A stretch of DNA of 64,000 nucleotides from Chimonanthus salicifolius (lineage: Eukaryota > Streptophyta > Magnoliopsida > Laurales > Calycanthaceae), in assembly GCA_013350335.1 (NCBI GenBank), contig CM023540.1, forward strand, positions 57,698,962 through 57,762,961. The letters are read 5' to 3'. Positions 36,657 to 48,300 of the stretch are shown in pieces (within the stretch, counting starts at the first letter, position 1; each line of letters begins with the position of its first letter). A program made the translations under genes and the position numbers. The notes beneath the pieces were generated by a model. That model saw only the letters and a list, made by a program, of their open reading frames with translations. It had not been told where the DNA came from and did no database searches.

Positions 36657-39600
36657 GTAACGCCCGCCCCTTTTTCACCATAAATCAGAGTTAAATTTTT
36701 TTTTTTTTTTTTTAAAGTGACAAAAGGCGCGGACGTCACGACGCGAGTTAAGTCCGAGCTTCTAAAGCCCGGCCCTTAACTGGCCAACCCTACGCGTGCG
36801 TGGAGCCAAGTCCACGAGTACGGTTCACGCGTAGATGTAAGCTCAAGGAATATTACTTCTCAGTGCGGAATTAACAACAAAGACTATCCTACAGATTTGA
36901 GATAGCAAGGAAGATAACATTCATTTAAATTTCTATAATATTTCAAAACCATATTGTCCATAATAAAATCCCAAAACATAACCAGTAATCTAATTTATTA
37001 CATTCCGACAAGCTAAGTTACTCAAATTACATTTTTCCAACATAAACTTAAACAACATAATGAATCTGCCTTCACAAGCTACTAAGCATGACTCCCGTCC
37101 CGTCCTTCCGTTTCGCCACCTCCTGCGTCATCAGCTAGGGTAGAAGTAGGGCGTTAAAACACGCGCCCAGTAGGACTCCGAGTAGGGCTAGTACATGGAT
37201 TAGTAATAACAAAGCATATAGAAGATATTATCTCAAAATTATGCCATTTGGTACAATGTAATGCAATGGGTGTTTTATGTCATGAATCCCACCCATCAAT
37301 CTCATCCTCAACTCTACAATGTCTCTTTTTCCAACCATCCATAGTATTCCAAATAGAATCCATACCATCATCGTACCATGACCCTCTTGATGCAAAAGCC
37401 TCATCAAGATGCGATCCACACTAGGCATCCCCCCCCCCTTGATGGAAGAACCATCATCAAGGTACAATAATAAATACAACATCCCCCTTGATGGAAAAGC
37501 ATCATCAAGGTATCATAATACATATGTGAAATGTCCCCATGCTGTTTATCGGTCGCCCCGACGGAGCATGGACTCCGGTTTCATTTCATCATTTCCCTGT
37601 CATATCCCTCCCATGCCATGCATGAGATGTAGATGCCATGTGCCATGTAAATATATGTAGTTCAATAGTAACACAAAAACCCATCTTAAAACAATTACTT
37701 GATTATCAAATAAATCAAAGGGAAAAACATACCATAATATTTAATCCAAAATCCATCTTAAGACATTCAGATGATTTCCAAAATAATTTAAAGGAAAACA
37801 TCACAAGATACATAATCCAAAACTCATCTTAAAGGCAACCACATGCTTTCCAAAATAAATTAAAGAAAACATCACCCAATCCATGGCTTACAAAAATGTA
37901 GGAATCCTACCGAACACCGACCCGTGTCCCTTTACGTTTTCCGTTCGATAAACCCAGTCGCCGATTGCGCACTGCCTGCGATGTCCAGTACCTTATTACA
38001 CATTCATCATTAGTCCATGTTTTAACCATTTCTAAGCCCATATGCAAGAAAAACCGGTCACTATTTAGGTTTTGTGGGTCCCATATCATCTATTAAACCT
38101 TTTACTCCCATAAGTCTTAAAATTCAGCCACCCTAGACTTTATCAATCACTTATAAGGTTATTACATTAGCTCCCCTAAGTCCATGATCAATTTCCATGG
38201 AATTCTTGAATTTGGCCACTAATTACGGTTTTGCCACTACCCCTTTTTTCATGCTTAATCACTCATTTATCCATGCATGATTAAGTCCATAATTGATCAT
38301 AAACTTAGATCCCCAACTTAGGTCCATTAATTACCCATTGACCCATGTCACAAAGCCATTAAAATTAACCATTTTATTAACCTACCCCTCGTTCATTTAA
38401 ACCCATACAAAATCCCACACTTAACCCTTTAGATGGGTAATGAATCATGGTTTCAAAATACCTCATTCATCAACTCTTCCCATGGGATTTAGCTCATACA
38501 TTTAAACTACAATGAATCCATTACCCATTCATACTCTTTGGAGACCATGATTTAACCCACCAAAATGGATCACAATTGGGCCATCGGTTCGGCCATACAC
38601 CATGGCCGAACCCATGGTGTCCTTTCCCCATTTTTCTTGGGTCCATTGTTACACATTTGGGTTTATCACAAATCCCTCCATGAAGGGTTTAATTCATACA
38701 CTTAAAACCATCATCCTTAGCTACATTAGAGTCCATTACAAATATCAATGCTAAAACCATTTTCGGGTCCATCAACACCACCAATATTCCCATTTACTTT
38801 CCATTATTCACAACCCTTCATTCCACCATTTGATCACCATAGGGTTCGGCCATACACCATGGCCGAACCCATGGCTCAAGGTTCACTTCCTCCATGCATT
38901 TCAATGCCATAAACCCCTTTGCATTTTCATCATAAAACTATTTTACAACTTACTCCCATTCATTCATCTACAACCCTAATTTTCATTAGATAAAACCCTC
39001 ATTGTCTTCCATCTTTTTGAAACCCTAATTATTTAAATCCAATACCAAATCACCCACCATGGGGTTCGGCCATACCACATGGCCGAACCCTATGGCCCAT
39101 AATTTTCTTCCAATCATCCAATTCTATGCTTAATTTCATAAATTACCCAATGCACATAATCCAAGTATTTATTTCTTTTCCCTAACCCTAATTTTTCAAC
39201 TTAGGGTTTTTGCCCACTTTTCCATTCATTCCATTTGATGGATTTAAAATCCATAGCATAAATTTACTTGACTACCATTAAATTCACAAAATAAAACCCA
39301 AATCTTAAACCCTAAAATCCAAAATTTCTTGTTTAAGAAATACTCACTATCCGACGTCTCCTCCGATTTCCGCCGCTCCCGTCGGTCTCCGTAGCCTCCT
39401 CTCTCCTTCCTTTTAATCTTTGGTAGGTTAAGATTTTTGATCAAGGGTGGCAATCCCCAACCCTAGAATCAGCCAAGGTAAGTTTTGTGTGAGAGAGAGA
39501 GAGGGGAAAATTGTGAGAGGGAAGATGATAACCCTTTACCTTAGAGTGATTTCTCTCAAAATTCCACTTCTTTCTTCTCTCCTTCTCTTCTCTTTTCCTT

Positions 39601-40442
39601 AATTCTCTTTCTCTCCTTCACTTGGATGTAGGGGACGACCATGGGAGAATGAAAATGGAGAGAGTAGAATGAAAAGAGAATAAGAAATGGTAAAGAAAAA
39701 AAGGACTTAACTTAACTTGTTTTACCATTTATTACTCCACCAACCCTAAGATATTTTCTTAGATATTTTTAAATATCTCTTATTTGCTTTATGGTGGTGG
39801 TTATCTAAACCACCACCATGCCCAACGTGTTTAACATTTTGAGGTGGGGTAGCTTGGTCTCCATTTGACCAATCTAACCCCATTTAGCCACCAACTTATT
39901 AATTTAAGTATTTAATGAAGTTGGTAATTAACTTAGGTTAATTTATTTTTATATAACCTAATTCCCATTATTCCACCCATGGTTGACCAAGTCAACCATG
40001 GTGGCCGGCCCCACCAATCATTGGCCCACACGCCACCTCACTTGATGAGGTGGAGGTGGGTCCCACTTGGCCACACCACCTTGGTTTAATTTTTAACTTA
40101 ACTTAGGTGATTTAATTCCATTGAATACCCTCTAAATGGATCACCATTGGGCCCATGGCCCAATTACATTTCCATCTAGCCCATTTACCTTAGAGCTCAA
40201 CTACTTTGAGCCATCGGGTCCCAAATGGGTATGTGACCCAATTTGACCATTCTTGACCCATTTAACCCTCATTGCCCCTTTAAATGAATTTAAATCAACT
40301 CCATAGTCCATTGGGCCATACTTGGGCCTTTGTCCAAATTTTTGGCCCATTTACTCTTTACTTCACCAATTTTCCAATTTCCATCACTAAAATAACTTAT
40401 ATCCACATTTTTTTATTAATTTAAAAATTCCGGGCCCTTACA
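36657..40442 (-). mobile_element. Solo LTR E (3786 bp), nested in D
   Basis: TSD CCACT lies at 36652-36656 and 40443-40447. It runs from TGTAACGCCCG to GGCCCTTACA. It carries three hairpins (38584, 38845, 39060), the GTAGGAATCCTAC palindrome at about 37899, CTTGATG...CATCAAG stems at 37385-37510, and U3 stems around TTGACC and CCACCTCA. It is the closest relative of LTR G by its exon-2 sequence. Confidence 0.92.
37992..39347 (-). other. Putative LTR intron (LTR E, 1356 bp)
   Basis: On the minus strand, CGTCGGATA is followed by GTGAGT, and AATAAG ends at 37992 before GTACTGGACATCGC. It contains the three hairpins. It is the key comparison for LTR G, which has both flanks but nothing between them. 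Confidence 0.55.
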
Positions 40443-40658
40443 CCACTTAGCCATGTCACATACACGCCACCTCAATTGATGAGGTGGATCTCCTGCCTTG
40501 TATTTTAATTGGTTATTAGACCCAATTATCAAACCTTACCCATTTATTTCTAATTAGTTCATCTATGACTCATTGGGTCCCAATTGGACAATTGACCCAA
40601 CTCCTTACCCATCTAAGGTCTATCTCCATTAACTCACAAATTAAATGGACAATTTCCA

Positions 40659-40682
40659 TATATATATATATATATATATATA
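40659..40682. repeat. (AT)n microsatellite
   Basis: About 24 bp of alternating AT in the U3 end of D. The second D terminus (41072-41134) has only a short ATATAT at the same place, which suggests slippage. Confidence 0.9.
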
Positions 40683-40711
40683 TTCATGAATTGAAAATCC
40701 AGGGTGTTACA

Positions 40712-41070
40712 ATACAACCCTCTTTTGAACATTTTCGTCCCGAAAATAGAGCGAAGTAGGGTTTCAAACAGATTACATAAATAGCTCAGGGTGAGCTATT
40801 CTCATTTCCGATTCAACTTGCCAAGTGGCTTCCTCATTACCATGTCGATCCCATACCACCTTGACGAACTGAATGGTTCGGTTCTGTAACACCCTTTGTT
40901 CTGTCTCCACCACTCTGATAGGCTTTTCGACGAAAGTCACGTCGCTTTGCACCTCTATGTCTTATAGATTCAGTACTTACGAGGGATCAGGATCGTATTT
41001 CCTCAGCATAGATACATGGAATACATCGTGCAAAAATGACAAGTGTGGAGAAAGTGCCAATTGATAAGCC
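40712..41070 (-). pseudogene. Chromodomain-like 3' end of pol (D)
   Basis: It contains the polypurine tract, the pol stop region and about 100 codons of the C-terminal tail. At 41070 the sequence jumps to the LTR terminus. This is the only internal sequence left in D. Confidence 0.8.
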
Positions 41071-42202
41071 ATATATAAATTAAATGGATAATTTCCATAT
41101 ATATTTTCATGAATTGAAAATCCGGGGTGTTACAGTCCCTTGGTTTACCAAGGAGACACATGGCTTAAGCTTCCCCTCTCCCAACGTGTATGTCAAGGGT
41201 TTCCTCTTCCATGAGACCCTCATCTCCCCTTGACTCACTTGAGATGGAAGTCTCCCCAACTTCCATCTTGACTCAACCCCCAACTCAAGTATTATTGAAC
41301 TCATCCATGCAACTCTTAACTCAAGACTTGAATTTATTTCTTAATAAAATAATTCCTTAACTCAACTCACCTTACTTAACCCTTTTGAACTCACCCATGG
41401 TTGACCAAGTCAACCATGGCTTAGTCGACCATGTATGTTACCTTAACCATTTGCCACCTAACTTGATGAGGTGGATTTGGGTCCCACTTGGCCATGTCAC
41501 TCAGCCATCTCATACACATGCCACCTCACTTGATGATGTAACGCCTCGCCCTTTTCACTCGCCAAAATCAGAGTCGATTTTTTTTTTTTTTTTGAAATAA
41601 AGAGTGAGAGAGAGCGGGAGGCTACGACGCGAGCTAAGTCCAAGCTTCCAAAGTCCCGCCCTTAACTGGCCAAACATACGTGTGCGTGGACTATGTCTAC
41701 TAAAACGGTTCACACACATTAAGGTTATACTTGCAGAATAAACGTAATGCAGAATTAATATGAGATTAAAATTACTAACCCTATCCATTTTTAAGCATGG
41801 AAGTCCATCACGAATAATTAACTTAAGCTCAAATCTCCAAAAATAAAACAAAACCATAGCAAGATAGTTCTAAGTTATTACAGTCCCAAAATGCGAATTA
41901 ACTCAAATTACATTGTCCGAAAATTAAACTTAAATAAAGTAAGTCTAAATTACCCAAGTTCCTAAGCTTGGTTCCTTTCGCGTCCTTCGTTCCGTCCATT
42001 CCCTGTATCATCATCTAAGGTAGAAGTAGGGCGTTAGTCAACGCGCCCAGTAAGTATTTCGAGTAGGGTCAAACACATGGATTAGTATAAAAACATAGTA
42101 GATACATAATATCAAAATTATGCTAAGTCAATGCCATGCCATGGGTGACATATGCCATGATTTCCCACCCATCAACCATATCTCAAACACATAGATAATC
42201 CT

Positions 42203-44863
42203 TGTAATAGCCCCAATTTTTAAATCAACATATATATGACATTTATTTATTTTAATAATGGAAAAATTGGAATTTTGATGTTAAGGATAATAAATGGATC
42301 AAATTTTGGGGCAAAGGTCCAAATATGGTCCAATGGACCATAGATTGGATGGAATTCATCTGAGTGGTCAATAATGGTCAAAGTGGGCCCGATAACCATT
42401 TGGGACCCAATGGGTCAAAATGAGTCAAGCTCTAAGGTAAATGATAGAAAATAATTTAATTGGGCCATGGGCCCAATGGTGACCCAATTGATTGAAATGG
42501 GTTGAATTGGAATTAAACCACCTAAGTTAATGATGAGATGGTTAAGATGGCATAACCAAGTGGGCCCACCTCCACCTCACCAAGTGAGGTGGCGTGTGGA
42601 CCAAGGAAAAGGTTGCGCCGACCATCATGGTTGACTTTGTCAACCATGGATAAGTTAAGGGGACTAAGGAGAATTAAAGTAGATTAAGTTGATTAAATGA
42701 TTTTAAATCATCTAAGTTAAGATTAATGGGGTTTAAGTGATATGGCCGAATGGGACCCACCCCCACCTCATCAAGTGAGGTGGCGGGTAGGGTAGGTGTT
42801 GGTGGGGGCCGTCCACCATGGTTGACTTGGTCAACCATGGGTGGATTTCTTAGAAAGAGAAGTTAAATGAATTAATTTAAGTAGGAATTAATTAACCTAA
42901 GTAAGGATCTAATTTAATTAATTAGGTTGGTCAAATTAGGGTCAAGTGAATAAGTCAAAGGGGCAAGTCAAAGAGTGGTTTTATCTCATTGAAACCACCC
43001 AAGGAAACACAAAAGAAACCATGGACTTAGGGTGGTGGTTTCACCTCAACCACCACCACTCAAGGTATGAGGACCCATACCTCTCATCATATGGTCAAGA
43101 GGTCAAAGGGAGGAAGACTAAACCACTCCCTCACAAAGAGGCCAAACCGTTGGCTTGGTGGTGGTTTGGTCTCAACCACCACCACCAAGGACAAAGAACC
43201 CATACTTGGTTGGTGAAGGCCATCATGGAAGTGTGTGGTCTAAGGAACCAAGGATGGATGGCTTTCACCTTACCACTCAAGCCACTCTCATTCCTCTCCT
43301 CCTCCCTCTCACCACCGTCCCTCATCTCTAAGGAAAAGAAGAAGAAAAACTTGGAAGAAGAAGAGAAGAAAGGAGAGGAAAAAGGGTGTAAACAAAGGCC
43401 CACCACTCCAAGATCAAAGGTTGGGATCTTATTTCTCACCATCTCCTCCTCTCCCTCTCTCAAAATCTAACCCTACCTTAGCCGAACCCTAACCTTGGAG
43501 GCTCCATCTTGATCAAGCACATAGTGGCCGAACAACAAGGAGAAGAAGAAGAGAAAGGGCTAAGGAAATCAAAAGGGAAAAGAAAGACCGGAGGAATCGT
43601 CGGTGTGGTATCGGGACATCGCAAACGGTACGCGATCGGCGACCGGATTATCGAATGTAAATGTAAAGGGACGCTAAGCGGTATTCGGTAGGATTCCTAC
43701 CTTTTTGTAAGCCGTGGATTTTGTGTATGTGATGGTTTCCTCATTTTATTTCTGTAATTATATGATTTATTTTAAGATGGATTTTAAATGCTATGGATTA
43801 TACTTTAATGCTATGGATGGTATTTTAAATGCTATGGATTATATTTTAATGCTATGGACGATATTTTTAAGGCTATGGATTATATTTCAATGCTATGGAT
43901 TTTATATTAAGGATATGAATTATATATATACTACATAGCATAATGCACTTACATCTCATGCATGGCATGGGCGGGAAAATAATGAAACCGGAGTCCATGC
44001 TCCGTCGGGGCTACCGAGAAGCAAACATGGGGATAGCCTGAGGTGCTATAACCGGAGTCCATGCTCCGTCGGGGCGACCAAGAATCAAACATGGGGATAG
44101 CTTGATATGCTATAACCGGAGTCCATGCTCCATCGGGGCGACCGAGAAGTAAACATGGGGACACTTGACGAGGCTTTGCCGTCAAGGGGGATATGACATT
44201 TTATGATGATATGGATGATGGGTGGGACACATTACACAGGCACCCATGGCATGGCATTCATCATATGGTTTTATTATATTGTTATCGGTATGCTTGTTAT
44301 CACTAATCCATGTGCTAGCCCTACTCGGAGTCCTACTGGGCTCGTTGTCTAATGCCCTACTTCTACCCTAGCTGATGACGCAGGAGATGGCGAAAACGGT
44401 GGACGCAACGGGAGCCAAGCTTAGGAGCTTGGGGAAGCAACTACTTAGTTTTATTTAAGTTTTACTTTGGAAATGTAATTTAAGTAGCTTAGCTTGTCGG
44501 ATTGTAATAATTACTGTTTCTTGCTATGGTTTGGACTGTACTATGGACGATATCATTTTGAGATATAATTATAAACATAGGGGTATTTTAGTAATTTAAG
44601 CGTCGTACTTCTTTGCTATCTAAAACTGGTAGGATAGTCTCTATTATAATGTTCCGCACGTAATTATATTCCGCGAGCTTACTTCCTACGAGTGAACTGT
44701 TCTCGTGAACTTCGTTCCGGGCACGCGTAGGGTTGGCCAGTTAAGGGCCGGGCTTTAGAAGCTCGGACTTAACTCGCGTTGTGACGTCCGCACCCGTTAT
44801 CACCTTTATTTCAAAAAAAAATAATTAGACTCTGATTTCGGTGAAAATGGGGCGGGCGTTACA
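42203..44863 (+). mobile_element. Solo LTR G (2661 bp), nested in F, lacks the hairpin intron
   Basis: TSD ATCCT lies at 42198-42202 and 44864-44868. It runs from TGTAATAGCCCC to GGCGGGCGTTACA. It keeps U3 stems (CCACCTCA...TGAGGTGG; the TTGACC stem), the CT-rich and purine-rich leader (43280-43600) and the exon-2 side (GTAGGATTCCTAC at about 43688, a 64-bp tandem repeat, the GGGC...GCCC block). It contains no GGCCAT hairpin. The leader joins exon-2 sequence directly at 43607/43608. Confidence 0.92.
43990..44165. repeat. Three copies of a 64-bp tandem unit (LTR G)
   Basis: Units start at 43990, 44054 and 44118 (GGAGTCCATGCTCC, then TCGGGGC, then CATGGGGA). Each contains complementary TCCATG and CATGGGGA blocks. 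It is the counterpart of the roughly 70-bp units in B, F and element 2. Confidence 0.85.
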
Positions 44864-47800
44864 ATCCTTTTGATGAACAAGCCGCATCAAGGTATTCATT
44901 GTCATGCTTCCCAATTATGCCTTATCGGTCCCACTGAACGGAACGTGGACTCCTCTTTCATTTCAAATATCATATACCATTTCTCAATTGGAATCAGTGC
45001 GGATCCCTCCCCACGTTTGTTTATCGGATACCCGAATGGAGCGTGGACTTCCCTCATTTGTTCCCTCCCATGTCATGCATGAGATGTGAGTACAAACATA
45101 CTATTTCATATTACATATAATAGCATTGAAATAACATCCTTAAAACATAGGCATTTGATACCAAAATAAATCATCAAAACATGGAATTAAAAACCATTTA
45201 TATACATAGTCCAAGGTTTTCAACAAGGTAGGAATCCTACCAACGTCCAAGATAATATCCTTGCTGTTTTCGTGCTGGTCACGTTCAATGATCACGTCGA
45301 AACCGAATTACAAAACCTCTTTTCCAAATCTCTTTTTCCTTATTACATTTGACATATAAATAAATCACATCGATGATCCATTTGATTTCCATCATCCATG
45401 TTCATTTTCATTTACTATCATAGTCCTTAAACCGGTTAAGTCCCCCAATGTGGTTAGTCCATACATCATGGCTGAAAAGTGCTCAAGTCCACAAAAAAAC
45501 CCATCAATGGGGTTCGGCCATTCAACATGGCCGAACCTCATTTTTTTGGTTTTTGGCACCCTTTTTTTTTTAATCCTTAATTTATTTTAAATATTGTGGG
45601 TCCACCACCATTTCTTTTCGTTTTATTTCTTAACTTGATAATCCATAGTTAATCATCTAATTTTTTTAAACATACCTAAATCCATAAAAATCCTCAATGG
45701 GGTTTGGCCATACAACATGGCCGAACCCATGGTTCTCTCTTTTCATCTTATATCATCTTGAGGATGAGTTTTTTCTTAAAAATTTACATACAACAAGTTT
45801 AGGTCATTTGATGGGGTTCGGCCATACAACATGGCCGAACCTCATCTAGTCTTCTTTGAGTCCTCAAATATCCTTATATAAGAAAACTAGGGTTCGGCCA
45901 TGCAAGGGACCGAACCTTGTTCTTTGCTTATTTTCTTATGAATTTCATTCCTTCTATTTAACCATGGTCCTCATCATCATCCATTAATCATATATAACCA
46001 TAGTCTTCATCATCACCCATTAATCATGTATAACCATGGTCCTCATCATCACAACTCATTTGTACAACTTATCTTACCAACCAATAAGATTAGGGTCTTG
46101 TCCATTTTTCAATCTCTAAAACCATATTTCAGAATTTGAACAATACTTTACTTTTATGTCCATCTCATTGATACTCCTTGAATGGATTTTAAATCCATGG
46201 CCTTATACCCATTTGACCGACCCTTTCAACCCGAAATTGAACCTCATGGTTTCGGCCATTCCATAGCTGAAACCATGGTTCTCTTGGTTTCTTTTTTAAT
46301 CAATAAACCCTCGTTAAGAAATACATACCTATTCCGCGTCTCCTCCGTTTCTTTAGGTCTGATTTTTGCTCCTTCCTTAGTGTTTTGTTCTTCCTCCTTC
46401 GTTCTTTGGTTTCTCTAAGTCTAGAGCCGAAAATGTGAGAGAGAGAGATGAGAAGAGGCAATGCAACCTCTTGTTCCACCTTGAGAATTCGGCCAAGTAT
46501 GATGAGAGAGGAAAGGGATTGAGATGAAAAACCCTTAATGGAGGGTTCGGCCAAAGAGGTGTGGGTTGAGAGGGGGGAGAGAGGGAGAGGATGAGATGAA
46601 AGTCTCAATGGAAGGATCGGCCAAGGTAGTGTAGTTTGAGAGAGGGAGAGGATGAGATGGAAAATTTTCTCTCTCTTTTCCAAAGGAGAGGATCGGCCAA
46701 GGCTGTAGAGAGAGGGAGAGAGATGAGATGAAACTCTATCTTTTCTTTGTCTCAAGGAGAGGATCGGTCTTAGGGTTTGGGTGTGAGTCCTTTGTGTCTT
46801 GGCTTGACCTCCCAACCACCTTCATCACTTGTTGGTCTTTCCCATGTGTCCCTTGGTTAACCAAGGAGACACATGGCTTACACTTGGCTTTCCCACCCCC
46901 TTCCCAACGGTTTTGTCTAGGGTTTCCATGAGATGGAAACCCTCCATCTCCCCTTTTGACTCACCTAAGTCCCTTCCACTTCCATGTGACTCACCTCCCA
47001 ATCAACTCAATCTTGATTTGAACTCACCCATTCAACTCTTAACTCAAGACTTGAATTTTTTTTGTTAATTAGTTAATTCCTTAACTCAATTCACTTCACT
47101 TAACCCTCTTGAACTCACCCATGGTTGACCAAGTCAACATGGTAGCCGGCCCTACAAGTTATCTTAGACCACTCGCCACCTCACTTGATGAGGTGGATTT
47201 GGGTCCCTCTTGGCTATGCCACTCACACGCCACTTCATACACTTGCCACCTCATACACTTGATGAGGTGGATCCCATGCCTTAGGTCTTAATTGAGTACA
47301 TGGCCCGATTAAATCAATTCATCTTGACCCATTGGGTCCCAATTGGGTATTTGACCCAATTAACTACATTTACCCAATTAATTAGAGTCAAACCCTATCC
47401 ATGATCCGTTGGATCATAATTGGGCCATTGCCCCAATTCTTACCCATTTAACATTCATTCCATCTATAAATTTTAAATTTAACACTTTAAAATAGATAAA
47501 ATCCAATATAATAATGCATTGAAAATCCGAGATGTTACAGATGAGGTGGATCCCATGCCTTAGGTCTTAATTGGGTACATGACACAATTAAATTAATCAT
47601 CTACCCATTTACTTTCCAAAATCCATTCATTTTGACCCATTGGGTCACAATTGGGTAATTGACCCAATTAATTACATTTACCCAATTACTTGCAATCAAA
47701 ACCCTATTCATGATCCATTGGATCATAATTGGGCCACTGACCCAATTCTTACCCATCTAACATCCATTCCATCCATAAATCTTAAATTCAACAAATTTAA

Positions 47801-47916
47801 TAATTTAAATAGTCAAAATCCAATATATTAATGCATTGGAAAATCCTGGTGTTACAATATTACCCTCTTTTGAAATTTTTGTCTAGAAAATATAGCGAAG
47901 TAGGGTTTCAAACAAC

Positions 47917-48291
47917 TCATACAAAAAGTTTAGGATGAGCTGCTCTCATTTCTTATTCAAGTTCCAAGGTGGCTTCCTCATTACCATGTCGATCCCATAC
48001 AACCTTGACGAACTGAATTGCTCGGTTCCATAACACCCTTTGTTCTGTCCTGATCACTCTAACCGGCCTTTCAACATAAGTCACATCGCTTTGCACATCA
48101 ACATCTTGCATATTCAGCATGTGCGAAGGATCAAGATTGTATTTCCTCAACATAGAAACATGGAATACATAGTGCAAAGATGACAACTGTGGAGGAAGTG
48201 TCAATTGATACACCACTTCGCCCACCCTCTTTTGGATTGGAAAGGGTCCCACAAAGCTTGGTGATAGTTTCCCTTTTTTTCTGAATCGCAT
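47917..48291 (-). pseudogene. Chromodomain-like tail (2b)
   Basis: The frame 47953-48291 has VGPFPIQKRVGEV, then VKVVWDRHGNEEATLELE, where the conserved Trp before ELE is Leu. A stop precedes the terminal segment. Confidence 0.82.
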
Positions 48292-48300
48292 GTGTCCCTT

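Larger units (their letters stand above)
34987..41134 (-). mobile_element. Element D: internally deleted element nested in LTR 2b
   Basis: TSD GTCCC lies at 34982-34986 and 41135-41139. It consists of a 3' LTR (34987-40711, itself holding solo LTR E), about 360 bp of the 3' end of pol, and then only the last 64 bp of an LTR. All of gag and nearly all of pol are gone. The LTR has also lost about 1 kb near its U5 end (junction near 35085). The donor-like GTAAGT is the complement of 35804-35809. Confidence 0.88.
41537..47539 (-). mobile_element. Solo LTR F (about 3.34 kb without its insert), nested in LTR 2b
   Basis: TSD GATGA lies at 41532-41536 and 47540-47544. It runs from TGTAACGCCTCG to GATGTTACA. 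Hairpins lie near 45509, 45701, 45814, 45892 and 46246. The donor-like GTATGT is the complement of 46323-46328 and the acceptor-like AATAAG ends at 45339. The insertion falls in the loop region of a CCACCTCA...TGAGGTGG inverted repeat of LTR 2b. Confidence 0.92.
32198..47856 (-). repeat. LTR 2b (about 3.5 kb), interrupted by D and F
   Basis: Its parts are 32198-34986, 41140-41536 and 47545-47856. It starts TGTAACGCCCCG and ends GGTGTTACA. Between about 33005 and 34600 it is almost identical to LTR 2a (24575-26170), while both flanks differ more. It includes a copy of the CCGTCC array at 33761-34242. Confidence 0.92.

Noticed and set aside
42946..43470. 174-codon plus-strand frame in LTR G, with an overlapping 110-codon minus-strand frame
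   Set aside because: It covers U3 stems and the CT-rich and purine-rich leader. It has biased composition and no domain, and other LTRs do not keep it open.
46300..46815. 171-codon minus-strand frame in LTR F, rich in Ser, Leu and Arg
   Set aside because: It is translation of the CT/GA-rich leader of the LTR. The composition follows from low-complexity sequence and it is not conserved in other copies.
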